DNA from: Legionella gresilensis
Lineage (GTDB): Bacteria > Pseudomonadota > Gammaproteobacteria > Legionellales > Legionellaceae
Assembly: GCF_900639865.1 (NCBI RefSeq)
Contig: NZ_CAAAHX010000013.1
Location: 1 to 64,000, forward strand
DNA length: 64,000 nucleotides
Direction: 5' to 3'
The notes below the pieces were generated by a model, which was not told where the DNA came from, ran no database searches, and saw only the letters and a program-made list of their open reading frames with translations. A program made the translations under genes and the position numbers. This document shows positions 37,692-46,229 of this stretch, piece after piece (the stretch's first letter is position 1; every line of letters begins with the position of its first letter).

Positions 37692-37947
37692 AGTCATTTA
37701 TATTAGCGACGAGCAGGTAATGACACATTTACATTGTACGCTACCTGAAGGTGCGACTGTAGAAGATGCACTTAATGAATCTGGAATATTTATTCTTTGC
37801 CCAGATATACAAAAGTTACCTATTGGTATCTTTTCGAAACGTGTAGAGCGGACAACACCTTTAAAAACAGGCGATCGAATTGAAATTTATCGCCCGCTAG
37901 TTAGTGATCCTAAAGAAAAACGGCGTTTGCGAGCTAAGAGGAACTAA
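37678..37947 (+). CDS. ratB: RnfH family protein RatB
   Basis: An 89-aa ubiquitin-like fold protein (UPF0125/RnfH). It contains LPEGATVEDALNESGI and the typical RVERTTPLKTGDRIEIYRPL. The ATG at 37678 lies within the ratA 3' end. Its molecular role is unknown; it is a partner gene of ratA in many gammaproteobacteria. Confidence 0.9.
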   Translation: MVDVEVIYISDEQVMTHLHCTLPEGATVEDALNESGIFILCPDIQKLPIGIFSKRVERTTPLKTGDRIEIYRPLVSDPKEKRRLRAKRN

Positions 37948-37956
37948 TATTACAAT

Positions 37957-38271
37957 TTAAGGCATATGTTCAATTCGAGTTAACCTATCGTGTCTAAAAT
38001 ATAATACAATATTACGAACCTCTCTTATACTATTACCACGTTGCCAAGTATAAGCATAGTCCCAACGATCATTATTGAAAGTAGGGCTTAAAAGGCTGGT
38101 TCCCATTAAAATAGCTACATCTTCTTTACTCATGCCAACGTGTAAGCGTGCAACTTTATCTTGAGGTAGCAAATTTCCTTGCTGGACGACACGTCTAGCA
38201 AAGTCATAGGACATGCATTGTGTTAATGTTAATACTAAAGCAATCAGTAAGATACGTGGTGTAAATCTCAT
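37957..38271 (-). CDS. bamE: Outer membrane assembly lipoprotein BamE (SmpA/OmlA)
   Basis: A 104-aa lipoprotein of the BAM complex, which inserts beta-barrels in the outer membrane. The signal peptide ends in the lipobox LTQC. The BamE core is seen in VQQGNLLPQDKVARLHVGMS and later DRWDYAYTW. The ATG at 38271 places the signal peptide correctly; a longer frame adds ten residues. It converges with ratAB and diverges from fur, as in other gammaproteobacteria. Confidence 0.92.
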   Translation of the reverse strand: MRFTPRILLIALVLTLTQCMSYDFARRVVQQGNLLPQDKVARLHVGMSKEDVAILMGTSLLSPTFNNDRWDYAYTWQRGNSIREVRNIVLYFRHDRLTRIEHMP

Positions 38272-38364
38272 TTTTTTGCCCACAATTAAAAATTTCGCCA
38301 TAATATCATGCTATCTTTAGAAAAAACACCCGCTTTAAGCATCATTACTGTTTTAGGAGTATTT

Positions 38365-38775
38365 GTGGAAGAAAGTCAGCAATTAAAAGACGCCGGTTTA
38401 AAAATTACTATACCAAGATTAAAAGTATTACAGATTTTGGAACAATCTACGGATCATCATCTAAGTGCTGAGGCTGTTTATAAAAAACTATTAGATATGG
38501 GAGAAGATGTAGGATTAGCAACTGTATACCGGGTTTTAACTCAATTTGAAGCAGCCGGTTTAGTTTCGCGCCATAATTTTGAAGGCGGTTATTCAGTTTT
38601 TGAATTATCTCAAGGTGAACATCATGATCATCTTGTTTGTGTTAAATGTGGCAAGGTCGAAGAATTTATTGATGAGGTCATTGAGCAAAGACAACAATTA
38701 ATTGCTGAAAAAGCTAAATTTAAAATGACTGATCATGCCTTAAATATTTATGGTTTGTGCCCTGATTGCCAGTAA
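38365..38775 (+). CDS. fur: Ferric uptake regulator
   Basis: Iron-responsive repressor (136 aa). The winged-helix DNA-binding half has LATVYRVLTQFEAAGLVSR, and the metal-binding half has HHDHLVCVKCG and the C-terminal LCPDC. The start is GTG at 38365 with AGGAG five bases upstream (38355-38359). This gives the known Legionella-like N-terminus VEESQQLKDAGLKIT, so the upstream ATG at 38308 is rejected. Confidence 0.96.
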   Translation: MEESQQLKDAGLKITIPRLKVLQILEQSTDHHLSAEAVYKKLLDMGEDVGLATVYRVLTQFEAAGLVSRHNFEGGYSVFELSQGEHHDHLVCVKCGKVEEFIDEVIEQRQQLIAEKAKFKMTDHALNIYGLCPDCQ

Positions 38776-38873
38776 CAAATTGAAGTACATATTGGGTTTT
38801 TAATGGCCTTTTTGTTTAATAATTTGCAAAAATATGTTATGATAGACCTAAGTTAGCTATTTTGGCTTTTGCT

Positions 38874-40385
38874 ATGTTCTTAGGTCCTTTTTGGTGCGAT
38901 AAACAAAAACTTTGGGTGCGCTTTAATATTCAAGCCGATAACTCATGTTTAGCAGAAATTGCTACTGCAGATACTAGATGGGCAAAATGGATGCCCGTTA
39001 ATAAGGGATCTTGGGTAACGAATGCTAAATTAGAATTTAAGCCATCACCTCAGGAAATTGAAGTTTATCCATTAGCAGAAGCAAATCATGGGTTTTATTT
39101 AGACAATGGAGTGCTCTATAAGACAAACTGGCATCAATCTCATACTTCAGGACAATTTGAAGTAAGCCAATTAATTGCTAATGGTGATGCTGTTCGTGTT
39201 CCTCCTGAAATCTTAAAAGGCGAGAATAATCCTTTTAAAGATGTAGCTCCTAAACCCATACCACTTGATTTACTTCCGGAATTACCACTTACGCCAGAAA
39301 TGCAACAAACGAGACTAAAAAAATGGCAGAAAATGATGCGACGAAATTCGCTAGTTAGCCAAGTTAGTTTGACTAGTAGATTCTCTAAATTAGATGAAAA
39401 GCTCAAAAATAAAGAAGAAATATTCTATAGTTACTGCGGCTCTAGGCTGTTTGAAGTATTAGATCCTGAATTATTTTCAGATCCGTACAGTTATTTAGCT
39501 ACTTTAGAAACTATTAAAGATGAAACGAGCGATCTTTATCAATCACTAAAGTATATTGCTTCTCAAACCGCATTTGATAGAGAGACAAAGATTAATCCAA
39601 ATAATGAAAATAGTAAGCTTAGAGAACAATTATATATAAGCAAGCTAAATTATTTGCTTGACCTTGTCGCAGCTGAAAGAGCAGATTTATTAGATACTCT
39701 TCATTTACCTATTACACCATTAATTTATCCACGACCTATATCATTTAAAGCAAGTGAATTACCATTACATAGAAACAATGAAGATAAAATGGATAGTTAC
39801 TCTAATGATCCCATAGAGCCAATTTCTTCAGGATCGCTTGATGATCCTAATTATTATGATCGGCCTTCTGTTAAAAAAATACCTGCTAATTCTCTAACCA
39901 GATATACCCTACCCATAGTTGACGAGGATCCACCTTATCAGCAAAAGGAAGCTATAGAAACATTAAACGATGAAGCTCAATTACAAGAGGCAATAAATTT
40001 ATCTTTAAAAGATGATTCCAAAGAAGAATTGGATGAAGCTATCGTTGATGAATCGATATTAACTGCAATAAAAGATGCTGTTGTGAGAGCAGTTGTTACA
40101 TATCAGGATAACAGAGATATGTATTCTAGTAGCTTTTTTGGTAATTGGTCTCAAAATGAAATGGATCAACAAACTGTGCTTGCTTTAAACGATGAACTAC
40201 AAGCTATGACAAATAATGCTGATGCTATTGAACTCATTAGTAACTTTTTAAATGATTCTGATAGCGAGCATCGTCCTCATCCTTTTAGCAAATTCTTATT
40301 AAATGAATTAAAACATATCCCTAATGAGAACCTGCCTTGGTTTGACTTAAAGGAACTAAATACAAGAAATAACTTCGGCTTTTAA
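38874..40385 (+). CDS. Hypothetical protein with a ubiquitin-interacting motif (effector candidate)
   Basis: A 503-aa protein without a recognised enzymatic domain, signal peptide or membrane segment. Near the C-terminus NDEAQLQEAINLSLKDD matches the eukaryotic UIM consensus: acidic lead, hydrophobic L, A four residues before S, acidic end (L370, A373, S377 by this start). Such motifs bind ubiquitin and are rare in bacteria outside host-targeting effectors. The N-terminal 100 residues are rich in tryptophan and could be a small beta domain. A TTG at 38862 is an alternative start. No ribosome-binding site is clear. That this is a type IV effector is inference from the motif and the genus. Confidence 0.55.
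   Translation: MFLGPFWCDKQKLWVRFNIQADNSCLAEIATADTRWAKWMPVNKGSWVTNAKLEFKPSPQEIEVYPLAEANHGFYLDNGVLYKTNWHQSHTSGQFEVSQLIANGDAVRVPPEILKGENNPFKDVAPKPIPLDLLPELPLTPEMQQTRLKKWQKMMRRNSLVSQVSLTSRFSKLDEKLKNKEEIFYSYCGSRLFEVLDPELFSDPYSYLATLETIKDETSDLYQSLKYIASQTAFDRETKINPNNENSKLREQLYISKLNYLLDLVAAERADLLDTLHLPITPLIYPRPISFKASELPLHRNNEDKMDSYSNDPIEPISSGSLDDPNYYDRPSVKKIPANSLTRYTLPIVDEDPPYQQKEAIETLNDEAQLQEAINLSLKDDSKEELDEAIVDESILTAIKDAVVRAVVTYQDNRDMYSSSFFGNWSQNEMDQQTVLALNDELQAMTNNADAIELISNFLNDSDSEHRPHPFSKFLLNELKHIPNENLPWFDLKELNTRNNFGF
39966..40016 (+). other. Encoded ubiquitin-interacting motif
   Basis: These codons specify the UIM helix inside the hypothetical protein. The pattern acidic-x-L-x-x-A-x-x-x-S-x-x-acidic is complete, including an acidic stretch on each side. 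It is predicted as one amphipathic helix. Confidence 0.6.
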
Positions 40386-40455
40386 TGTACAAATCTCTTC
40401 TTTTGCAAAAGAAAAAGTATATTATAGCCTGAAGTAAATTGCTTAAAAATAATAA

Positions 40456-41964
40456 ATGAATAAGTCATCAACATCTGAACTATCAGTGCCTTATCAAGCT
40501 CGCCCAACTTTTTCTTTCAGCTTAGGTAATATTTTAATTGATAACAAGATTGTTCCTAATGCCTCAGTCAATCTACTTTTTAAAAATTTTAATCGTCATG
40601 GGCTAATCGCTGGTGCGACAGGCACAGGTAAAACAAAAACAATGCAAGTATTATGTGAGCAATTATCACAAGCAGGTATTCCTTCACTGGTCATGGATAT
40701 TAAGGGGGATGTATCAGGATTAGCTATGCCCGCTATCCCCAATGATTTTTTAAAAAGTCTTAGCCAGTTATTAAATATATCCTTTATACCAAAAGCTTAT
40801 CCTGTTGAGTTATTTACTTTAAGTGAGAAGCTTACAGGTGTTCAACTACGTACGACATTAATCGATTTTGGTGCACTTTTATTCGCACGTCTTTTAGAAC
40901 TTAATGAAACACAAGCCAGTATTATTACTGTTATTTTTGAATATGCGAAAGTAAACAATTTACCACTCATCACTTTAAATGATTTCAAAGCTATTTTGAA
41001 TTTTATTCAAACAGAAGAAGGAAAAGCTGACTTTAAAGCTCAATTTGGCAATGTTGCTAGTACATCCATTAATATTATTTTACGTAAAATTATTGATTTG
41101 GAGACGCAGGGTATCAAGGAATTTTTTTCCAAGCCTGCTTTCAAAATAAACGATTTACTTCGCATTAACGCGCAAGGGGAAGGTATTATTTCTATTTTAC
41201 GTTTAATGACTATGCAAGAGAATCCTAAGCTATTTTCAACATTTATGATTAAACTTTTAACCGATGTTTATCAAAAATTACCTGAAATAGGCGATCCACC
41301 TAAGCCAAAATTGGTGTTATTTATTGATGAGGCGCATTTAATTTTTAACCAAGCCAGTCAAACCTTATTGCAACTTTTAGAAACAACTGTCAAGTTAATT
41401 CGCTCCAAAGGAGTAGGTATTATTTTTTGCACCCAAACACCTAGTGACATTCCTGCCAGTATACTAAGCCAGCTCGGTTTAAAAATTCAACATTCTTTAC
41501 GGGCATTTACAGCAAAGGATAGGCAAGCAATAAAATTAGTCGCTCAGAATTTTCCACCTTCAAATTATTATAATATTGAAAATTTACTAACTTCACTAGG
41601 GATAGGTGAGGCATTAGTAACCGCACTTGATGACCGTGGCCAGCCAACACCTGTTGTGCACTGTATGATGCGCCCGCCGGAATCACGTATGGGTTCTTTA
41701 ACCAATCAAGAAGCTAATTCAATTATTATGAAATCTGAATTATTAGCTTATTATAGTCAGATTATAACTGAGAAATCAGCAGCAGAAGTGTTAGCCAATA
41801 AAAGGCATCCAGAACCTGGTAAAATAAATAAAAACAATCAAGAAAAAGACGAGCTATCTATCATAACGACGCTTGGTAAAAGTAGCTTATTTCGGCAAAT
41901 TGTGCGTCAGACTTTTCGGGAATTAACTAGAGCACTTCTACGAGCAATGGGTTTAAAGAAATGA
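40456..41964 (+). CDS. HerA-like ATPase (DUF853 family)
   Basis: A 502-aa FtsK/HerA-type P-loop ATPase. Walker A is GATGTGKT (53-60), followed by VMDIKGDVSGLA. Walker B is LFIDEAHLIF (about residue 290), and GIIFCTQTPSDIPASILSQL is the sensor region. These proteins are widespread in proteobacteria and are presumed DNA- or peptide-translocating ATPases, with the role unknown. No NurA-like nuclease is adjacent, so it is not an obvious HerA-NurA system. Confidence 0.88.
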   Translation: MNKSSTSELSVPYQARPTFSFSLGNILIDNKIVPNASVNLLFKNFNRHGLIAGATGTGKTKTMQVLCEQLSQAGIPSLVMDIKGDVSGLAMPAIPNDFLKSLSQLLNISFIPKAYPVELFTLSEKLTGVQLRTTLIDFGALLFARLLELNETQASIITVIFEYAKVNNLPLITLNDFKAILNFIQTEEGKADFKAQFGNVASTSINIILRKIIDLETQGIKEFFSKPAFKINDLLRINAQGEGIISILRLMTMQENPKLFSTFMIKLLTDVYQKLPEIGDPPKPKLVLFIDEAHLIFNQASQTLLQLLETTVKLIRSKGVGIIFCTQTPSDIPASILSQLGLKIQHSLRAFTAKDRQAIKLVAQNFPPSNYYNIENLLTSLGIGEALVTALDDRGQPTPVVHCMMRPPESRMGSLTNQEANSIIMKSELLAYYSQIITEKSAAEVLANKRHPEPGKINKNNQEKDELSIITTLGKSSLFRQIVRQTFRELTRALLRAMGLKK

Positions 41965-41989
41965 ATACAGAGAAGTCTAATAATTAAAT

Positions 41990-42715
41990 TTATATACGAA
42001 TATCTAGAATGTCTAACTCCTTAAGTAGCAATGTTAAAGAGTCAACTAAGTTTGTATTGAGCGCTGCCAATGAATGTGGTTTCTCAGTTAAACTTTGTTT
42101 ACATTCTAATTCAACGCCTAAATAATCTTCGGCTGCATATTTTTTTCTTAGGCTAGTAGTAAAGCCGTCGCTGGTACCTCGATAAGGGTAGTTTAGTCGT
42201 ACTCGCAAATGTTGATGATTCTGTTTTAATATTTGCTGCCATAGTCGAGCAAGCTTTTGCTCAGTAGGCCGCTTTGGATCATAAAGAAACCCGATATCAG
42301 TCGTTCTAGTTACGCCACTTAAACTTGGTGTAAAACTGTGAATAGATAAATGCCAGACTTGATACCCTTCAACAATGGCATCTTGGATGATCTTTTCAGC
42401 TGCTTGCCGAAAAGGTAAGTAATAATTTTGTACTAAATACTCTTTTTCCTGAGGTGAAAATTGTTGTGATATCTCAGAAAAACAGGTTTTATGTTTAAGG
42501 CTACGATTACAGTCAATCAATAAGCGACTTACGGTAGCCGAGACTAAAGGATAGTTAAATACTTGACTTAAGTGTTTAGCGATAGCTAAAGCGCCAATAT
42601 CTAGTCCTCTATGGGTATTTAATAGTAGTTGATGATTTCTAAAATAATGCTTGAACGCTGATGGTATCGTATTGACTGCATGTTCGCAGCTTAAAATAAC
42701 TTTTATTTGTTTCAC
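41990..42715 (-). CDS. N-formylglutamate amidohydrolase-like enzyme
   Basis: A 241-aa member of the N-formylglutamate amidohydrolase (FGase) family, zinc peptidases related to carboxypeptidases. LSCEHAVNTIPSAF carries the metal-binding pattern, with HRGLDIGALA, CNRSL and the later LSIHSF. It is the last gene of a four-gene unit and overlaps the GCS2-like gene by four bases. No histidine utilisation genes are near, so a role on the operon product is more likely than histidine breakdown. Confidence 0.85.
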   Translation of the reverse strand: MKQIKVILSCEHAVNTIPSAFKHYFRNHQLLLNTHRGLDIGALAIAKHLSQVFNYPLVSATVSRLLIDCNRSLKHKTCFSEISQQFSPQEKEYLVQNYYLPFRQAAEKIIQDAIVEGYQVWHLSIHSFTPSLSGVTRTTDIGFLYDPKRPTEQKLARLWQQILKQNHQHLRVRLNYPYRGTSDGFTTSLRKKYAAEDYLGVELECKQSLTEKPHSLAALNTNLVDSLTLLLKELDILDIRI

Positions 42716-43935
42716 GTTGGATTAAATTGTTGATTTGTTAACAAACAATGGCCAAGCTGGCGATAAATACTTGATAAAATATTCTTATCAACATTTGGAC
42801 CGCTAGCCTTTAATAAACGCTCACTTAAATTCCCTTGACTTAAAATATACTCTAAGACACGTTGACTTGTATCATCTAAATGATGGCTAACTTGTTCAAT
42901 AAGTTGAGACCATGCTTCATTGCAATTTTTAACAGGACGTTTTAACTGCCATTGTTTTACTAGTTCTTGATCATTGATCGGTACTGCCAAACCATTCACT
43001 TTGGTTTGGTCAAAAAGGGCTCTTAATTGTTGTGTAGGGTAAGGATTTTCTAAAAAATAATTTGAGTTTTCAATCCAGTTTTTAACTATATAAAAAATTG
43101 CCTTGGCAATAGCAATATCAGCTTTAACACATTCCTGAGTATCTAAGATACGAATTTCAATCGCTTTATAATTAAATTTGGGAATTGCCGCCCGGGAGTT
43201 TAGCCACTCATATTGGAGAATCCCTTCAGGATCAAAAGGGCTAATAGCTTTATACATTGGCTGTAACACTTTTCGCTGGTAATCTGCTTCCGAACTTATA
43301 AACTCTGGAATAATACTGCCACTTATCGCAGGAATTTTAAGTTGATTTTTACCGTAAAAATCCAGTCTTGTATCTAAAATATTAGTTATGCCACCTTCAA
43401 GGAAAGGCGAGCTTGCTGCTAAGGCAGGTAATAAGGGTAATAGTATACGAATTGCATTATGTAGCTGATTAAATTCGGCATCATTAGCAAAAGGTAAGTT
43501 AAGATGCATACTTTGTAAATTTGACCAGCCATGGCCTTCGCAATTAAAGATATTATCGAATTGTTGATAAAGTTCTTTTTTATCATGTGGCCAGCGTTTA
43601 GTTTCTTTAAAAGGATTCATCCATGGATGGGCACCTGTAGGCAGCAACTGAAGATTGTATTTGTCTAATAGTTTGCTTAGCTTTTCAACTGTCTTTTGAA
43701 AATAAGTCTCTAGCGGTTCAGATATAGGGCGAGGGCCATTATTTTTTAATTCAAGAACATGTAAAACCAATTCATTACTAACCGCAATTTCGCCTAAGCC
43801 TACTTCATTGACTATTTCACCAGCAAGTTCTTGCAAAATAAGATCACTTTTTGGCTGAATATTTAGCGAGGTTTTGTCAACTAACATATATTCAATTTCA
43901 ATACCAATGACAGAAAAAATAGAATAATTAGACAT
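42712..43935 (-). CDS. GCS2-type glutamate-cysteine ligase-like enzyme
   Basis: A 407-aa carboxylate-amine ligase of the glutamine-synthetase-like superfamily. It starts near GIEIEYMLV, with HPWMNP and MHLNLPF further on, and AIEIRILDTQEC in the later part. These enzymes join an amine to a carboxylate using ATP. The ATG at 43935 has AGGAAG seven bases upstream and is preferred to the ATG two codons earlier or the longer frame. It overlaps the ATP-grasp gene by eight bases. The substrate is not known. Confidence 0.85.
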   Translation of the reverse strand: MSNYSIFSVIGIEIEYMLVDKTSLNIQPKSDLILQELAGEIVNEVGLGEIAVSNELVLHVLELKNNGPRPISEPLETYFQKTVEKLSKLLDKYNLQLLPTGAHPWMNPFKETKRWPHDKKELYQQFDNIFNCEGHGWSNLQSMHLNLPFANDAEFNQLHNAIRILLPLLPALAASSPFLEGGITNILDTRLDFYGKNQLKIPAISGSIIPEFISSEADYQRKVLQPMYKAISPFDPEGILQYEWLNSRAAIPKFNYKAIEIRILDTQECVKADIAIAKAIFYIVKNWIENSNYFLENPYPTQQLRALFDQTKVNGLAVPINDQELVKQWQLKRPVKNCNEAWSQLIEQVSHHLDDTSQRVLEYILSQGNLSERLLKASGPNVDKNILSSIYRQLGHCLLTNQQFNPT

Positions 43936-45385
43936 AACCATGCTTCCTGCGAATTCGTTGAAGAAAAACATTCATAATTTGCTGATAAAGGGCTTCGCCC
44001 AGTATTTTATCTTCCCATCCATAGTCAATATTGGGATTATCATTCACTTCAATGACATAATGTTTGCCATTATAACTTTTCATATCGACGCCATATAAAC
44101 CATCACCAATTAAGCGCGTTACTTTTAAAGCGGTCTTAATAATAGCTTCGGGTACTTCGTGGATAGGAAAGGATTCAATTTTACCTTCCCGTGTTTCCTG
44201 CGTAGCTTCTTCCCAATTATAAATTTGCCAATGGTTCTTAGCCATATAGTAGCGACAAGCAAATATAGGTCGGTTATCTAATATGCCAATACGCCAATCA
44301 AATTCGGTAGGAATAAAGGGCTGAATTAAGACGAGATCAGAGGTTTTAAAAAATTGGGATAGAGATTTTTGCAGTGATTTACTATCTTCAATTTTAATTA
44401 CCCCATGTGAAAAAGCCCCATCTGGTTTTTTTAATACACAAGGAAAATTAATTTCAGGAACATCTTTATCATATTTACTTAAAAAAAGTGTTTCTGGCGT
44501 TAAAATTTGATGGCTACGCATTAATTCCGCTAAATACACCTTATTACTGCATTTAACAATAGATTGCGGGTCATCAATAACCACCATATTTTGTTGATGA
44601 GCATAACGCGCCATACGATAAGTATAATGGTTGACTGCGGTAGTAGCTCGGATAAATAAGGCATCATACTCCGCAATCGACTTACTATCGCTTTTTTCTA
44701 TAAAGTCGACATTTAAACCCATTTCCTCACCCGTATGGGCAAAAAATTCTAATGCTTTTTTATTCGAAGGGGCATTGAGTTCAGTAGGATCAATTAAAAT
44801 AGCTAAATCATGATAACGTTGTTTTTTACGCCATTGGTGAAAACGTTTTTTAGATAAATAACTATCTGCTGCTTCCTTTAAAAAAGACATATGATGAGGA
44901 GGTATATCTGCAATTGATAAGGCTTGTAAATTCTTAATTCGCCATTGTTTCTTTCGTTCAAGGGTAAAACGAAGTAAAGGAAGAGGGAAAAGACCATGTA
45001 GTTTTTTGGCCAGTAAAGCATGGCGTTTAGCCATATTTTGCCCAAAATAAAGGCTAAATACGAACTCATCCGTTTTAATATCATGTAAGCTATGTTCTAT
45101 TTCATCGTCAATTTCTTGGGAAATTAACTTAGATAAACTAGTACTTAGTACATCCTGAATACTATCTACCGATGGAATTGCTTTATGGTCGCGTGCATGT
45201 GCTAAAAGCGAAACATAGTAGCCAATGCTTTGATGGTGATAAGATTGGCAAAGATTAATTACACGTATAGCTTTAGTTTGGGTATATTCTTCTTTAGACA
45301 GGTAATCTCTGGCGTGAACAATTGGCGCCAAGTGGCTTAAAAATTCCCAACTGGGAGGTTCATCAGTTACGACTATAGTTTGCAT
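43928..45385 (-). CDS. RimK-like ATP-grasp ligase with extra N-terminal domain
   Basis: A 485-aa peptide-ligase-type protein. The N-terminal 190 residues match the RimK-like N-terminal family (RVINLCQSYHHQSIGYYVSLL). The ATP-grasp domain (about 270-480) has FPCVLKKPDGAFSHGV, QPFIPTEFDWRIGIL and the metal site VIEVNDNPNIDYG. It should add amino acids or similar groups through an acyl-phosphate. It starts 23 bases inside the peptidase gene. The acceptor is not known. Confidence 0.9.
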   Translation of the reverse strand: MQTIVVTDEPPSWEFLSHLAPIVHARDYLSKEEYTQTKAIRVINLCQSYHHQSIGYYVSLLAHARDHKAIPSVDSIQDVLSTSLSKLISQEIDDEIEHSLHDIKTDEFVFSLYFGQNMAKRHALLAKKLHGLFPLPLLRFTLERKKQWRIKNLQALSIADIPPHHMSFLKEAADSYLSKKRFHQWRKKQRYHDLAILIDPTELNAPSNKKALEFFAHTGEEMGLNVDFIEKSDSKSIAEYDALFIRATTAVNHYTYRMARYAHQQNMVVIDDPQSIVKCSNKVYLAELMRSHQILTPETLFLSKYDKDVPEINFPCVLKKPDGAFSHGVIKIEDSKSLQKSLSQFFKTSDLVLIQPFIPTEFDWRIGILDNRPIFACRYYMAKNHWQIYNWEEATQETREGKIESFPIHEVPEAIIKTALKVTRLIGDGLYGVDMKSYNGKHYVIEVNDNPNIDYGWEDKILGEALYQQIMNVFLQRIRRKHGYV

Positions 45386-46106
45386 CCAGCGCCTCCTTAG
45401 GTTGTATGATTAGTAAGTTAGCATCATAAGTTAAAACACCTAACATGATGGCATTAATTAATCGATTACTATTTACTTTATAATAATTATCTTGTGACAG
45501 GGGATTTTCTCGATGGGGATCGGCAACAATAATTAATTTTTGTGATTCATCATAGCCGCATAGAACAACAAAGTGCCCAGAAGGTTTTCCGCGAATATCA
45601 TCATATAGTCCCTGGCCTGCTTTGTTATAAATTTCTCGTGCACTTCGATATAAATAGGTTGCACTTAAGCCTGTTAAGATGGGAATTTGTTGGTTAAAGT
45701 ATTCTTTTAGTAGTTGAATATTTAAGGTTTTAAAGCGTATTTCGCCTCCTAAAGCCATATAATCTAAATAGGAATGACTAGCTTGCAGAAAGCGTTTTGT
45801 TCTTTTATATTTCATCTGAGTTTTAATTTTCCGTGCCAATAGCTCAGGACAGCTCATCCCATTGTTTTCAAACCATGTTGGATCAAAAACATTAAGGTTA
45901 TTAACGTATAAAATCGCACTAAATCCTTGTAGCAAAGCATGCTTTCCTAGCATGGATGCTAAAGTGCCTCCTGAAATGGCGCGTTCAACGGTACTAATTA
46001 TCTGATCTAAGGAGAGATCTAAATTATAATAACTATAAATTGCATGTAAGCTTGTAGGACCGCATGTTTCGTCATCAGGTTGGGTATAAATTGTTAAATC
46101 AATCAT
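45363..46106 (-). CDS. C39-like cysteine peptidase
   Basis: A 247-aa papain-like peptidase. Catalytic residues are C15 (PDDETCGPTSLHAIYSY), H178 (SGHFVVLCGYD) and D196 (IIVADPHREN). No signal peptide or transporter domain was seen, so it probably works in the cytoplasm. It heads the amidoligase operon, where a peptidase may release, trim or transfer the product. The ATG at 46106 is chosen over a TTG at 46121. Confidence 0.83.
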   Translation of the reverse strand: MIDLTIYTQPDDETCGPTSLHAIYSYYNLDLSLDQIISTVERAISGGTLASMLGKHALLQGFSAILYVNNLNVFDPTWFENNGMSCPELLARKIKTQMKYKRTKRFLQASHSYLDYMALGGEIRFKTLNIQLLKEYFNQQIPILTGLSATYLYRSAREIYNKAGQGLYDDIRGKPSGHFVVLCGYDESQKLIIVADPHRENPLSQDNYYKVNSNRLINAIMLGVLTYDANLLIIQPKEALDANYSRN

Positions 46107-46229
46107 AGCTGCTTTAAACAATTCCCTTACTCATTTTATTAACGTTAATCTTAAGATTTATTCTTGTCAAATTATGGCTTTTTAAAAGCTCATTATTTTT
46201 ATCGCAGAAATTTATCTTAAGAAGCATAT

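Noticed and set aside
40456-41964. HerA-NurA or Sir2-HerA defence system
   Set aside because: No NurA or SIR2 gene is adjacent; the RAMA-SIR2 gene is more than 20 kb away.
41990-42715. Histidine degradation enzyme HutG
   Set aside because: No hut genes are nearby and the gene is coupled to ligases and a peptidase, so the operon context speaks for another role.
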